From Acidimicrobiia bacterium (lineage in GTDB: Bacteria > Actinomycetota > Acidimicrobiia > Acidimicrobiales > Bin134), in assembly GCA_022819825.1 (NCBI GenBank), contig JAJEGM010000022.1:1-64000 (forward strand): DNA of 64,000 nucleotides, in the 5' to 3' direction. Both the position numbers and the translations under genes were made by a program. Position 1 is the first letter of the stretch; each line of letters opens with the position of its first letter. Positions 30,258 through 39,212 of the stretch are shown one piece after another. The notes beneath the pieces were generated by a model that was not told the origin of the DNA, ran no database searches, and worked only from the letters and a program-made list of their open reading frames with translations.

Positions 30258-30989
30258 TCATTGCACACCAATCAGGGTGTGCTGAGCAGGGGCTGCGCCG
30301 ACCTCAAGTGGCTCCAAGCGGGCGCCATCCTGCTCAATCCATTGACGAGTACGCCGAATCAGTATCGGGCGATATGCCGATTCGAAGGTGGCCAAAAGCT
30401 CCGACGGGCGTGCTGCCCGCGGTTGGGTGCCCAGGGTAGCCAGGAGGCGAACCCCCCGGCTCGTCGGTTCACCGACCTCCAGGGCACGCACTTGAGGGGC
30501 CAGATCGTCGGTGATCTGTTTGCCTTTGCGTTCTCGCGTAACCATAAGCGTAGCCGCGCTGAGTACCCGATCCACCCATTGAGCGAGATCACCGGCGGTC
30601 ACATTCAGCAGTTCGATATCCCAATCGCAGCTGGTGACCGCCTGCTGAAGCGACATCGCTCCGGGCGACAGCACTGCTCCCCCCGTGGCGATGATTCCGT
30701 CGGGCAGCGTGCTGACCAGGGCATCCAGCACTTCGTCCACCGCCATCTCATCGCATTTGAAGTCGATATCGAGATACTCGGCGTCCGACTCATAGCCGGT
30801 GGCTAGCGCCAGTCCGAAGTGCAGCTTGGCCCGGGGCGAGAACCCCTCGGTTTGAGCCACCGGCAGCCCGGTCCGCCGCAACGAGCGCTCCCAGATCCTG
30901 GCCACATCACGATGGCTGGTGAACCTGATACGCCCGGCTTTGCTGTACCGCAGCCGAATCCGGGTGCGGGGTGCTTGATTCGGGTTCAC
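30258..30989 (-). CDS. TIGR03936 family radical-SAM-associated protein (DUF2344)
   Basis: A 243-residue protein of the DUF2344/TIGR03936 family. It opens with RIRLRYSKAGRIRFTSHRD and carries LPVAQTEGFSPRAKLHFGLAL, both family hallmarks. Its biochemical function is not established. It nearly always accompanies, or is fused to, the TIGR03960 radical SAM protein. Here its start overlaps that gene's stop by 4 bases (ATGA), and the RNase E/G gene begins 15 bases after its end. Confidence 0.9.
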   Translation of the reverse strand: MNPNQAPRTRIRLRYSKAGRIRFTSHRDVARIWERSLRRTGLPVAQTEGFSPRAKLHFGLALATGYESDAEYLDIDFKCDEMAVDEVLDALVSTLPDGIIATGGAVLSPGAMSLQQAVTSCDWDIELLNVTAGDLAQWVDRVLSAATLMVTRERKGKQITDDLAPQVRALEVGEPTSRGVRLLATLGTQPRAARPSELLATFESAYRPILIRRTRQWIEQDGARLEPLEVGAAPAQHTLIGVQ

Positions 30990-32944
30990 GATGAAGCCCT
31001 CTCACCAACGCCGGAAAGCTGCACCTCCACCGCCCGTGGGGGCTGGTAGCCAGTAGGAACTTGACCAGTCCCTTGGCTGCCCCCGGCCGGCGGCACCGCA
31101 GAGGCCACAATGTGCTCGATGCTGTAGCCGGTGCAGGCCCCGCAGTCATAGCACGGGGTCCACCGGCAGTCCTCCAAGCCCACCTCGTTGAGGGCATCCC
31201 GCCAGTCCTGCCACAAGAAGTCCTTGTGCAAGCCGGCCGATATGTGATCCCAGGGCAGAACCTCGTCCTCGGTGCGGTGCCTATGCACATACCAGTCCAC
31301 CGACAGGCCGTGTCGGTCCATGGCTTGCGTCCAGCGGTCGTAGTCGAAGTGCTCGGACCACTCCTGGAACGTGCCCCCCTGTCGCCACACCTCCTCGATT
31401 ACCCGCCCGATGCGGCGGTCGCCGCGGCTGGCTATGCCCTCCACCAGGCTGGCCTTGGGATCGTGCCACTTCATCTGCACACCCCGGTTCCGCTTGATGT
31501 CGTCGCGCAGCAAGAAGATCTTGCGTTGCAGCTCGGCCACCGTATTCTGGCCGAACCACTGGAAGGGGGTGAACGGCTTGGGCACGAACCCGCCCAGCGA
31601 CACCGTCACCGAGGGGTTCTTGGTGTGGGCCCGGCCCAACTCAACGCAGTTGCGGGCCAGCTCTCCGATAGCCAGGGTGTCCACGTCAGTCTCGGTGGGA
31701 AGCCCGGTGAGGAAGTAGAGCTTCATGCGCCGCCACCCCTGGGAGAAGGCTGATTCCACCGCTCCGTAGAGGTCCCGCTCGTCGATGAGCTTGTTGATCA
31801 CCTGGCGCATCCGCCACGACCCGGCCTCAGGAGCGAAGGTCAGGCCGGTGCGCCGGGCCCGCTGGATCTGGGCGGCCAGCCCCACGGTGAAGGCGTCCAC
31901 CCGCAGGCTGGGCAGCGACACCGACACCTCGCCGGCACCGCAGTCCATAGTGGCGGACACCACCTCGGTGATCCCGCTGAAATCGGCGGTGGACAGCGAG
32001 GTGAGCGCCACTTCGTCATAGCCGGAGCGGGCCAGTCCGTCGGCCACCATCGTGCGGACCTGCTCGGCGGGCCGCTCTCGCACCGGGCGGGTGATCATCC
32101 CCGCTTGACAGAACCGGCATCCTCGGGTGCAGCCCCGGAACACCTCCACGTTGAGCCGATCGTGAACCACCTCGGTGAGCGGCACCAGTTGGCGCTTGGG
32201 GTAGGGCCAGGCGGCCAGATCGGGCACCGTGCGCTTTTCCACCACCGCGGGCACATCGGCGAACCGAGGGGTGATCGATACCAGTGCGGGGCCGTCGTAG
32301 ACCACGTCGTATAGCGACGGCACGTATACGCCCTCCACCGTGGCCAGAGCCCGCAGCACCGATTGGCGCGACCTCTTGCCCGCCCGTTTCCAGTCGCAGA
32401 TCACGGCATTGATCTCGGAGACAACCTCCTCGCCATCGCCCAGCACGAAGAAGTCAACGAAATCGGCCAGCGGCTCAGGGTTGTAGGTGCAATGCCCGCC
32501 CGCACCGATCAGCAGATCGTGGTCGGCCCGCTGTTCGGCTCGTACCGGGACCCCGGCCAGGTCGATGCAGTTGAGCAGATTGGTGTACACCAACTCGGCC
32601 GACAGGTTGAACGCCAGCACGTCGAATTCCCCGGCCCGGCGATGGGTGTCCACCGAGAACAGCGGCAGGCCCGCCGCCCGCATCTCGGCCTCCATGTCCA
32701 CCCAGGGGGCGTAGGCCCGCTCAGCCACCGCGTCGTCCCGTTCGTTGAGGATCTCGTAGAGAATCTGGAGGCCCTGATTGGGCAGGCCAATCTCATAGGT
32801 GTCGGGATAGGCCAGAAGCCAGGCCACCTTCGACGGATGATGCTCCGGTTCCACCATGCCGCCCTCGCCGCCGATGTAGCGCGCCGGCTTCGACACCTCG
32901 GGCAGCACTAGCTCCAATTCAGGCCAAAGGGACATCAGTACCAA
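30986..32944 (-). CDS. TIGR03960 family B12-binding radical SAM protein
   Basis: A 652-residue radical SAM enzyme. The N-terminal third is a B12-binding-like alpha/beta domain (VAWLLAYPDTYEIG to FVLGDGEEVV). The radical SAM cluster is CTRGCRFC, binding [4Fe-4S] and S-adenosylmethionine. A C-terminal cysteine set (CYDCGAC) may bind another cluster or metal. The reaction is unknown. The gene is coupled to the TIGR03936 gene by a 4-base overlap and lies between the cell-shape operon and RNase E/G. A methionine four codons in, at MSLWPE, is an alternative start. Confidence 0.92.
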   Translation of the reverse strand: MVLMSLWPELELVLPEVSKPARYIGGEGGMVEPEHHPSKVAWLLAYPDTYEIGLPNQGLQILYEILNERDDAVAERAYAPWVDMEAEMRAAGLPLFSVDTHRRAGEFDVLAFNLSAELVYTNLLNCIDLAGVPVRAEQRADHDLLIGAGGHCTYNPEPLADFVDFFVLGDGEEVVSEINAVICDWKRAGKRSRQSVLRALATVEGVYVPSLYDVVYDGPALVSITPRFADVPAVVEKRTVPDLAAWPYPKRQLVPLTEVVHDRLNVEVFRGCTRGCRFCQAGMITRPVRERPAEQVRTMVADGLARSGYDEVALTSLSTADFSGITEVVSATMDCGAGEVSVSLPSLRVDAFTVGLAAQIQRARRTGLTFAPEAGSWRMRQVINKLIDERDLYGAVESAFSQGWRRMKLYFLTGLPTETDVDTLAIGELARNCVELGRAHTKNPSVTVSLGGFVPKPFTPFQWFGQNTVAELQRKIFLLRDDIKRNRGVQMKWHDPKASLVEGIASRGDRRIGRVIEEVWRQGGTFQEWSEHFDYDRWTQAMDRHGLSVDWYVHRHRTEDEVLPWDHISAGLHKDFLWQDWRDALNEVGLEDCRWTPCYDCGACTGYSIEHIVASAVPPAGGSQGTGQVPTGYQPPRAVEVQLSGVGERASS

Positions 32945-33015
32945 TCTACCGCCAGCCCCCTGCCGGCCAGAACCAGTTCAGACGAATCGCCGCATGGCCA
33001 CCGGGCCGGATCACC

Positions 33016-34176
33016 TTAGGTAAACCGCCGCATGCGGACGTTGAGCACCAGGCCGAGACCAATGAGGGTGGCAATGGCCGAAGAACCTCCGTAAGACACC
33101 AAAGGCAGCGGGATTCCGGTGATGGGGGTGATGCCCAGGGTCATGCCCACCGCCTCAAACATCTGGAACAGGATCATGGCGAAGACCCCCGAGCAGATGA
33201 GCGCGCCGAACCGGTCTTTGGCCAACCGGGCGGCCTGGAGTATCCGCAGCAGCAGGATGGCATAGAGCCCCAAGGTGGTGGCCGAGCCGACAAACCCGAA
33301 CTCCTCGCCGACTACGGTGAATATGAAGTCGGTGTGCTGCTGGGGCACCAATCCGCTGAGCGTCTGGGAGCCCTCGCCGTAGCCCTTGCCGCTCACCCCG
33401 CCGTTGCCGATGGCGATCTGGGCCTGGCGCTGCTGGAAGCCGGCTTCGGTGATGCCGGTGGTGGGATCGACGAAGGTTCGGAGCCGGTTGGTCTGATATT
33501 CCTCCAGCATGTTGGAGTTCACCATCAGGGCCACCACCGTGACGGCGATCAGGGCGATGCCGAGCACCTGGCGAAAGCGGATGCCGCCGATGAGCAGCAA
33601 CACGAACCCGATGAACACGTAGATGAGCGCGGTGCCCACGTCGGGCTGGAGCAGAACCAAGAGTCCGGGCCAAGCCACGATGCCCACGGCAAAAAACACA
33701 CGAGGCGCGGTCATGTGGTCCTCGTATCGGGACAGGAAGGCCGCCACCGCCACGATCACGGCGAGCTTCTGGAACTCGGAGGGCTGTAGCTGGAAGTCGC
33801 CGAACCGGTACCACGATCGAGCGCCGTTGACCTCCTCGCCCAGGGGGCTCAACACCACGATCAGCGCCAAGAGCCCTGCCACATAGATGGCCATGGCGAA
33901 CTTGGACAGCTCCTGATACGGGAACCACGCCGCGAACACCATGAACAACGCGCCAGCCACCGCGAACAGCGTCTGGCGCTCCAAGAAGAAGGAGTCGAAG
34001 TTCTCCGGGTCGCGGCCCCGGGTGGTGCTGTAGATGGCCGCGATCCCGATGGCGGCCAGGCCAGCCGCGGCCAGTACCAGCAGCACATCGATGTGCATCC
34101 ACGGTGCGTATGGGCCGCTCCGGGGGTTCATCTCCCGCTCCCGCAGGCGGCGCTCCTCCAAGGAGATAACTGCCAT
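33016..34176 (-). CDS. rodA: Rod-shape peptidoglycan polymerase RodA (SEDS family)
   Basis: A 386-residue SEDS-family membrane glycosyltransferase that polymerises lipid II during cell elongation with PBP2. Around ten hydrophobic helices are visible, together with the family segments FGDFQLQPSEFQKLAVI and IPLPLVSYGGSSAIATLIGLGL near the C-terminus. It starts one base inside the mrdA stop (TGATG), so the two partner proteins are translationally coupled. It is the last gene of the mreB-mreC-mreD-mrdA-rodA run. Confidence 0.95.
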   Translation of the reverse strand: MAVISLEERRLREREMNPRSGPYAPWMHIDVLLVLAAAGLAAIGIAAIYSTTRGRDPENFDSFFLERQTLFAVAGALFMVFAAWFPYQELSKFAMAIYVAGLLALIVVLSPLGEEVNGARSWYRFGDFQLQPSEFQKLAVIVAVAAFLSRYEDHMTAPRVFFAVGIVAWPGLLVLLQPDVGTALIYVFIGFVLLLIGGIRFRQVLGIALIAVTVVALMVNSNMLEEYQTNRLRTFVDPTTGITEAGFQQRQAQIAIGNGGVSGKGYGEGSQTLSGLVPQQHTDFIFTVVGEEFGFVGSATTLGLYAILLLRILQAARLAKDRFGALICSGVFAMILFQMFEAVGMTLGITPITGIPLPLVSYGGSSAIATLIGLGLVLNVRMRRFT

Positions 34177-36206
34177 CAGGCCGCGCCCCCTGATTCAGCA
34201 GGGTCAACTTCATCTTCGGCCTCGTCTTCACCGATTGTTCCGCCCAGCTCGGCGAGATCGTCGATGGTACGCACCGCCGGAACCGAGTTGGTGGCGATTG
34301 GCTCCAGAACCCGGCGAACGGCGGGGGCAGCCACCGATGCCCCGAATCCCGACTCCTCCATGATTGCCACCACCACATACTCGGGATTCGGATTGGGGCC
34401 AAAGGCTACAAACAGCGAGTTGTCCGCTTGGCCTACTACCTCGGCCGTGCCCGTCTTTCCCGCCACCGGCCACTCCTCATGGGGGAAGCCATAGAAAGCC
34501 GAATGGGCGGTGCCTTCCAGCTCTGCGGTAACCCCGAGTAGCCCTTCGAGGATCGGCACTCGGATGGCGCCCGGCAGATATATCTGGCTGAGCACCCGAT
34601 CGGCAAACGCCTGGATCACCTCTCCGGTAACCGGATTCTCCACCCTGTCCACCATCTTGGGGGCATACAGCGTGCCGCCGTTGGCGAACGCGGCGTAGCC
34701 GTTGGCCAGCTGCAACGGGGTGGCCCCCAGCACGCCCTGACCGATGGCCAAAACGATGGAATCGCCGGTTCGCCAAGGCTCTCCTGCGGCCTCGGCCGCC
34801 GACGGGGAGGGCACCCTGCCCACGCCTTCGCCGGGCAGCGCGATGCCCGACGGCGCTCCGAACCCGAATAGCTGGGCGGTTCTCTGGATTCCCTCCCGGT
34901 CGAAGCGGTCGGCCCGGTCCATGGTGTCGGCCAAGTAGTAGAAGTACACGTCGGATGACACGATGATGGCCCGGATCAGATCAACCGGCCCGTAGATGGC
35001 CTCTTCGGCGTTTTGGAAGGTGCACGAGGCGATCACGTCCTCCTCGCAAGACGGCACCACATACGTGCCGGTGTCCTCGTAGAGGGTACGAACGTCCAGC
35101 ACTCCCCGCGAACCGATCACCCCGCTGTTCATCGCGGCATAGGCGGTGAAGAGCTTGAATGTAGACCCCGGTGGATAGATGCCGGCCAAGGCCCGGTTGT
35201 GCAGCGGTTGGTGGTTGGCCGGATCTTGGAGTTGAGCCCACCGGGACTCGGAGAAGCCGCTCACGAACTCGCTGGGGGAGTACGTGGGAAATGACGCCAT
35301 GGCCAAGACCTCGGCACCGTTGGGGTCCAACACCACCAAGGCGCCGCCGGGGGCCTTGAACGGAGGATCATTCGGGTCATCGGTCTCCTGCTGACGAGCT
35401 TCGGCGAGGCCGGCCAAGAGCTCCTTCTCGGCCAGCGCCTGAACGTCGATGTCCAAAGTGAGGTGGACGTCGGCCCCGGCAACGGGATCCACCTGCTCCA
35501 ACACCTGCACCGGATCGCCCACGTTGTCCACTTCCAGCCTCTTGAAGCCGGGCGTGCCCCGGAGTACCGACTCGAAGGACGCCTCGATTCCGGTCTGGCC
35601 AATCTCGTCATTGCGCCGATAGGTCTTGGGATCATCGGCAACCAACTCGTATTGCTCCTCGCTGAGCAAGGAGACATAGCCGAGAATGTGAGCGGCCAGG
35701 TCGCCGTACGGGTAAGTGCGGACGCTGCGGACAACGGTGCCCACGCCGGGGAACTCGTCGGCCCGCTCAGCCAGAACGATCTCGAAGTTCTCGGTAACGT
35801 CGTCGGCCACCGGCACGGAGTCGAGAGGGCCATATCGGGGATCGTCGAGCGCGTCGTTGATTTCGAATACCTTGGTGAGCCGCCCGGCTCGGCTGATTTC
35901 GGTGGCCAGGCGCAGCACCAGCTCTTCTTGCCCCTCCTCGTCGAATCCGGTGTCGTAAGTGAACCGGTCCACGGTCACTACCAGCGACTCCCGGTTGTCC
36001 ACCAGCACGTTGCCGTTGCGGTCGAAGACGCGCCCCCGGGGAGCGGGTTCATAGATCACCCGTTCGGTGTTGGATTGGGCCTGGGCCTCAAACTCCTCAG
36101 AACTCAACACCTGAAGGAACCACAGGCGGGCCACCAGCGCACCGAAGGCCAGCAGGGCCAACAAGGCCAGGAAGCTCAACCGCAAGCGAAGAGACTCGGG
36201 GCTCAT
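34176..36206 (-). CDS. mrdA: Penicillin-binding protein 2 (transpeptidase)
   Basis: A 676-residue class B PBP that cross-links peptidoglycan during elongation. One N-terminal membrane anchor (LSFLALLALLAFGALVARLWFL) precedes the dimerisation domain with RGRVFDRNG. The transpeptidase domain has the nucleophile motif STFK (serine near residue 348), SSD in the SxN position, and KTGT (lysine near residue 584). A C-terminal acidic tail (EDEAEDEVDP) is unusual but short. It overlaps mreD by 4 bases and rodA by 1 base, forming the elongasome operon. Confidence 0.95.
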   Translation of the reverse strand: MSPESLRLRLSFLALLALLAFGALVARLWFLQVLSSEEFEAQAQSNTERVIYEPAPRGRVFDRNGNVLVDNRESLVVTVDRFTYDTGFDEEGQEELVLRLATEISRAGRLTKVFEINDALDDPRYGPLDSVPVADDVTENFEIVLAERADEFPGVGTVVRSVRTYPYGDLAAHILGYVSLLSEEQYELVADDPKTYRRNDEIGQTGIEASFESVLRGTPGFKRLEVDNVGDPVQVLEQVDPVAGADVHLTLDIDVQALAEKELLAGLAEARQQETDDPNDPPFKAPGGALVVLDPNGAEVLAMASFPTYSPSEFVSGFSESRWAQLQDPANHQPLHNRALAGIYPPGSTFKLFTAYAAMNSGVIGSRGVLDVRTLYEDTGTYVVPSCEEDVIASCTFQNAEEAIYGPVDLIRAIIVSSDVYFYYLADTMDRADRFDREGIQRTAQLFGFGAPSGIALPGEGVGRVPSPSAAEAAGEPWRTGDSIVLAIGQGVLGATPLQLANGYAAFANGGTLYAPKMVDRVENPVTGEVIQAFADRVLSQIYLPGAIRVPILEGLLGVTAELEGTAHSAFYGFPHEEWPVAGKTGTAEVVGQADNSLFVAFGPNPNPEYVVVAIMEESGFGASVAAPAVRRVLEPIATNSVPAVRTIDDLAELGGTIGEDEAEDEVDPAESGGAA

Positions 36207-36763
36207 CGCTCTTCACCTAGCAGCCTGGGCCACGACCAGTGCCACAGGCCCAGCAATGGCAAGCTCAGCACCAAGTTGTAGGCCGCAGCCACGCCCATAA
36301 CCGTGTAGAGGCGGTCGGTGTATAGATTGACCTCGCCCAGCAGCTCCCCGAGCACGGCGTAAACCAACAGCCCGCCCGCGGTGGCCGCCGCGGTGACCAG
36401 AACGTTGATCCACCAGGCGCTGCGGAAGATCCGCTCCTCCAACAGGCCCACTGTGTAGCCCCAGACGGTGTAGATGAGCGCAGACAGCCCGAACAACGTG
36501 GGGAGATAGAGATCGATGCCCAATCCGATGGCGAACCCGGCGATCGCACCCCGCTCTGGTCCGCCAACCAGTCCGGCGGTGACTGCTATGGCCAGAGGCA
36601 CCTCGGGAGCAACCCCCAGCACCCGGAGATCGGAGAACAGCGCCAAATGGAGCACCAGCGCGGTCAACAGGAACAGCGCACTGCGCAGATAGGCGGATGT
36701 CAGGCTCATCAGCCCGCCCTCAACCCGCTGCGAACGTACGCGCCGGCTGTGGTCATCAGCCAT
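36203..36763 (-). CDS. mreD: Rod-shape-determining protein MreD
   Basis: A 186-residue membrane protein with about five to six hydrophobic helices, including the MreD-like SALFLLTALVLHLALFSDL and the GLGIDLYLPTLFGLSALIYTVWG region. It belongs to the MreBCD elongation complex. Its start overlaps the end of mreC by 8 bases and its stop overlaps mrdA by 4. An internal ATG (MSLTSAYLRS, 18 codons in) would remove a charged lead and is an equally good start. Confidence 0.9.
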   Translation of the reverse strand: MADDHSRRVRSQRVEGGLMSLTSAYLRSALFLLTALVLHLALFSDLRVLGVAPEVPLAIAVTAGLVGGPERGAIAGFAIGLGIDLYLPTLFGLSALIYTVWGYTVGLLEERIFRSAWWINVLVTAAATAGGLLVYAVLGELLGEVNLYTDRLYTVMGVAAAYNLVLSLPLLGLWHWSWPRLLGEER

Positions 36764-37601
36764 CCTCCAACGGGTCGTAGAGCAGCACGGTGACGAAGCT
36801 CAGGCTGTCGGTGTTGGCCGAAGGCACCACGGTGAGGAGCTGGAGCAGGCGTGCTTCGTCGAAGTCGATATCGGTAACGGTGCCGATGGGAATTCCCGGG
36901 GGATAGCGGCTGCGATCCACCCCGCTGGTGACCACCTCATCCCCAACGGCCACCTCGGTATCGATTTCCAGACCCTTCGTCACCATCAGAGGCTCGCCGT
37001 GACCGCCCCCCGAGGCCAGGGCCACATCTTCGGTGCCCACTACCAGCACCCCAACCTCGAAGCTGGGATCGGTGAGCAGCGTGACCCGGGAATGCCCTCG
37101 GCCCGGATCGCCGTCGATCCTCCCGATCAGACCACCCCTGGTAACCACCGGCATCCCGTTGCGGATCCCGTCTTCGGCACCGCGGTTGATCTGTACCGAG
37201 TACCGATCGAAGTTCCCCACGTTGGCGGTGACCACCTCGCCCACCACGTTGGGGATGTCTTGCACGTAGGGCAGGCCCAGCACATCGAGTAGCGACTCCA
37301 GGCGGATGGCTGCGTCGGAGTCCAAGATCTGCTGGCCCTCCAGCTTTTGCAGCTCTTGGCGCAGCGCCTCGTTCTCGGATTCCAACTCGTCGTAGCCGGT
37401 GACTCCGGCCCAGGCATCGCCCACCGGTTCGAACACCCGATCGGCTCCCGACCGCAGCGGCGAGATCAGATCGGAGAGGGTTTCCTCGGTTCGCTGGAGG
37501 GGCTCAAAATCACGGGCATCCAGGGTGATCAGCGTCGCGGAGGTGAGCAGCAGGAAGATGAGCGTGAATCGCGACCGCCCTGTGCGGGTGCCCGTTGCCA
37601 C
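36756..37601 (-). CDS. mreC: Rod-shape-determining protein MreC
   Basis: A 281-residue protein with a single N-terminal membrane helix (FTLIFLLLTSATLITL), a coiled coil (ENEALRQELQKLEGQQ), and the beta-barrel MreC domain (VVGEVVTANVGNFDRYSVQINRG, PVVTRGGLIGRI). It links the cytoskeletal MreB filament to PBP2 and RodA on the outside. A GTG start is used. It lies 17 bases downstream of mreB and overlaps mreD. Confidence 0.94.
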   Translation of the reverse strand: MATGTRTGRSRFTLIFLLLTSATLITLDARDFEPLQRTEETLSDLISPLRSGADRVFEPVGDAWAGVTGYDELESENEALRQELQKLEGQQILDSDAAIRLESLLDVLGLPYVQDIPNVVGEVVTANVGNFDRYSVQINRGAEDGIRNGMPVVTRGGLIGRIDGDPGRGHSRVTLLTDPSFEVGVLVVGTEDVALASGGGHGEPLMVTKGLEIDTEVAVGDEVVTSGVDRSRYPPGIPIGTVTDIDFDEARLLQLLTVVPSANTDSLSFVTVLLYDPLEDG

Positions 37602-37618
37602 GGGGCCGAACCGAGCGA

Positions 37619-38662
37619 TCAGTCGTACGACGACGAGAAGAGGAGCCCCTCAAGCGCGTCGAACTCCTCCAGCGATTGACCAGAGCCAATGGCAACTGCG
37701 TGGAGGGGGTTGGGCGCCAACCGGACGGGTATTCCCGTCTCTTCCTCGATCCGAGGGGGCAGGCCGTTCAGCAGGGCCCCGCCGCCAGCCAGAACAATCC
37801 CCGCCTCCATGATGTCGGCGGCCAACTCGGGCGGAGTCTCATCCAGAGTTACTTTGACTGCATCGACGATGGAGCGCACCACCTCGGAGATGGCCTCGCG
37901 GATCTCAGCGGTGGAGGTCACCACCGTCTTGGGCAGGCCGGTGATCATGTCTTGGCCTCGGACCTCGGCATAGCGGTTGTCGCTACCCGCCCACGCCGTG
38001 CCCAACACCATCTTCACTTCTTCGGCCGTGCGGCTGCCGATAGTGAGGCTGTGCTCCTTCTTCAGGTAGGCAATGATGTCCTCGTCCATCCGATCGCCGC
38101 CCATGCGGATCGACTGACCGGTGACCACCCCGCCCAGCGAGATCATGGCCACCTCGGTGGTACCGCCGCCGATGTCCACGATCATGCTGCCCGAGGCCTC
38201 CTGAACCGGCAGACCGGCACCGATGGCCGCGGCCATAGGCTCTTCGATGATGTAGACCGGCTTCTTCGCTCCGGCGGAGATCGCCGCCTCCTGCACGGCC
38301 CGTTGCTCCACGGGAGTGATGCCGGAGGGAACGCAGATCACCATTCGAGGTCGGATGAACCTCCCCGGAGACACTCTCTGGATGAAGTACCGCAGCATCT
38401 TCTCGCAAATGTCGAAATTGGCGATAACCCCGTCTTTGAGCGGGCGGATGGCCTGGATGTGAGCCGGAGTGCGCCCCAGCATCCGCTTGGCCTCTGAGCC
38501 CACTGCCAGAGGCACGCCCTCGTTGGTGACCGCCACCACCGAGGGCTCGTTGATCAGGATGCCCTCGCCGCGGACATACACCAGCGTGTTGGCGGTGCCC
38601 AGGTCGATTGCGACATCGCGGCCAACCAGACCGCTACTGGAAGAGAACCGCCGCTTCACCAT
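37619..38662 (-). CDS. mreB: Actin-like rod-shape protein MreB
   Basis: A 347-residue MreB whose ATP-driven filaments direct wall synthesis along the cell. Nucleotide-binding motifs are visible: phosphate 1 DLGTANTLVY, phosphate 2 VDIGGGTTEVAM, and adenosine GIVLAGGGALLNG. The ATG start overlaps nothing; the 94-base upstream region holds a 13-base direct repeat and should contain the operon promoter. It is the first gene of mreB-C-D-mrdA-rodA, implying rod-shaped cells. Confidence 0.97.
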   Translation of the reverse strand: MVKRRFSSSSGLVGRDVAIDLGTANTLVYVRGEGILINEPSVVAVTNEGVPLAVGSEAKRMLGRTPAHIQAIRPLKDGVIANFDICEKMLRYFIQRVSPGRFIRPRMVICVPSGITPVEQRAVQEAAISAGAKKPVYIIEEPMAAAIGAGLPVQEASGSMIVDIGGGTTEVAMISLGGVVTGQSIRMGGDRMDEDIIAYLKKEHSLTIGSRTAEEVKMVLGTAWAGSDNRYAEVRGQDMITGLPKTVVTSTAEIREAISEVVRSIVDAVKVTLDETPPELAADIMEAGIVLAGGGALLNGLPPRIEEETGIPVRLAPNPLHAVAIGSGQSLEEFDALEGLLFSSSYD

Positions 38663-38690
38663 GGGGCAAGGTTAGAACAGCCGATCCCGG

Positions 38691-38739
38691 TTCGCACACC
38701 GGCGTGAGTCGCAGGTCGGGAGGGAATTCGCACACCGGC
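38691..38739. repeat. 13-bp direct repeat in mreB upstream region
   Basis: TTCGCACACCGGC occurs at 38691-38703 and again at 38727-38739, a 36-base spacing, in the short gap between ndk and mreB. It could be a binding site for a regulator of the cell-shape operon, but no promoter can be fixed. Confidence 0.5.
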
Positions 38740-38756
38740 AAACGCACGGGCGCGTC

Positions 38757-39164
38757 TCACAGTTCGGGGAAGAAGATGGCGATCTCGCGCTCGGCCGAGG
38801 CATTGCTGTCGGAGCCGTGGACCAGGTTCTCGGTGACCTCCAGCCCATAGTCGCCCCGGATGGTGCCGGGGGGAGATTCCAGGGGGTTGGTGGCCCCCAT
38901 CATGGAGCGGACGACGGCATAGACATCCTCAGGCCCCTCGATCACCAGAGCCACCGACGGTGAGCGGCCAATGAATGCCACCAAGTCGGGATAGAACGGA
39001 CGGTCCACGTGCTCGGCGTAATGGCGGGCAGCCAGATCGGAGTCGATAGTGACCATGCGCATGGCCGCGATCCGCAACCCCCGGGACTCGAACCGGGACA
39101 CGATGGCACCCACCAGACCACGCTCCACCGCATCGGGTTTGCACAAAACCAGCGTCCGATTCAC
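38757..39164 (-). CDS. ndk: Nucleoside diphosphate kinase
   Basis: A 135-residue kinase equilibrating nucleoside di- and triphosphates through a phosphohistidine. The conserved N-terminal LVLCKPDAVERGLVG, the substrate loop HYAEHVDRPFYPDL, and the active-site histidine in NLVHGSDS are all present. The length is standard. It lies 48 bases after folC on the minus strand. Confidence 0.97.
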   Translation of the reverse strand: MNRTLVLCKPDAVERGLVGAIVSRFESRGLRIAAMRMVTIDSDLAARHYAEHVDRPFYPDLVAFIGRSPSVALVIEGPEDVYAVVRSMMGATNPLESPPGTIRGDYGLEVTENLVHGSDSNASAEREIAIFFPEL

Positions 39165-39212
39165 CGCCAGAACCCTACCGATCTCAACCCGCCATTCAAC
39201 ACCGCCAGAACC

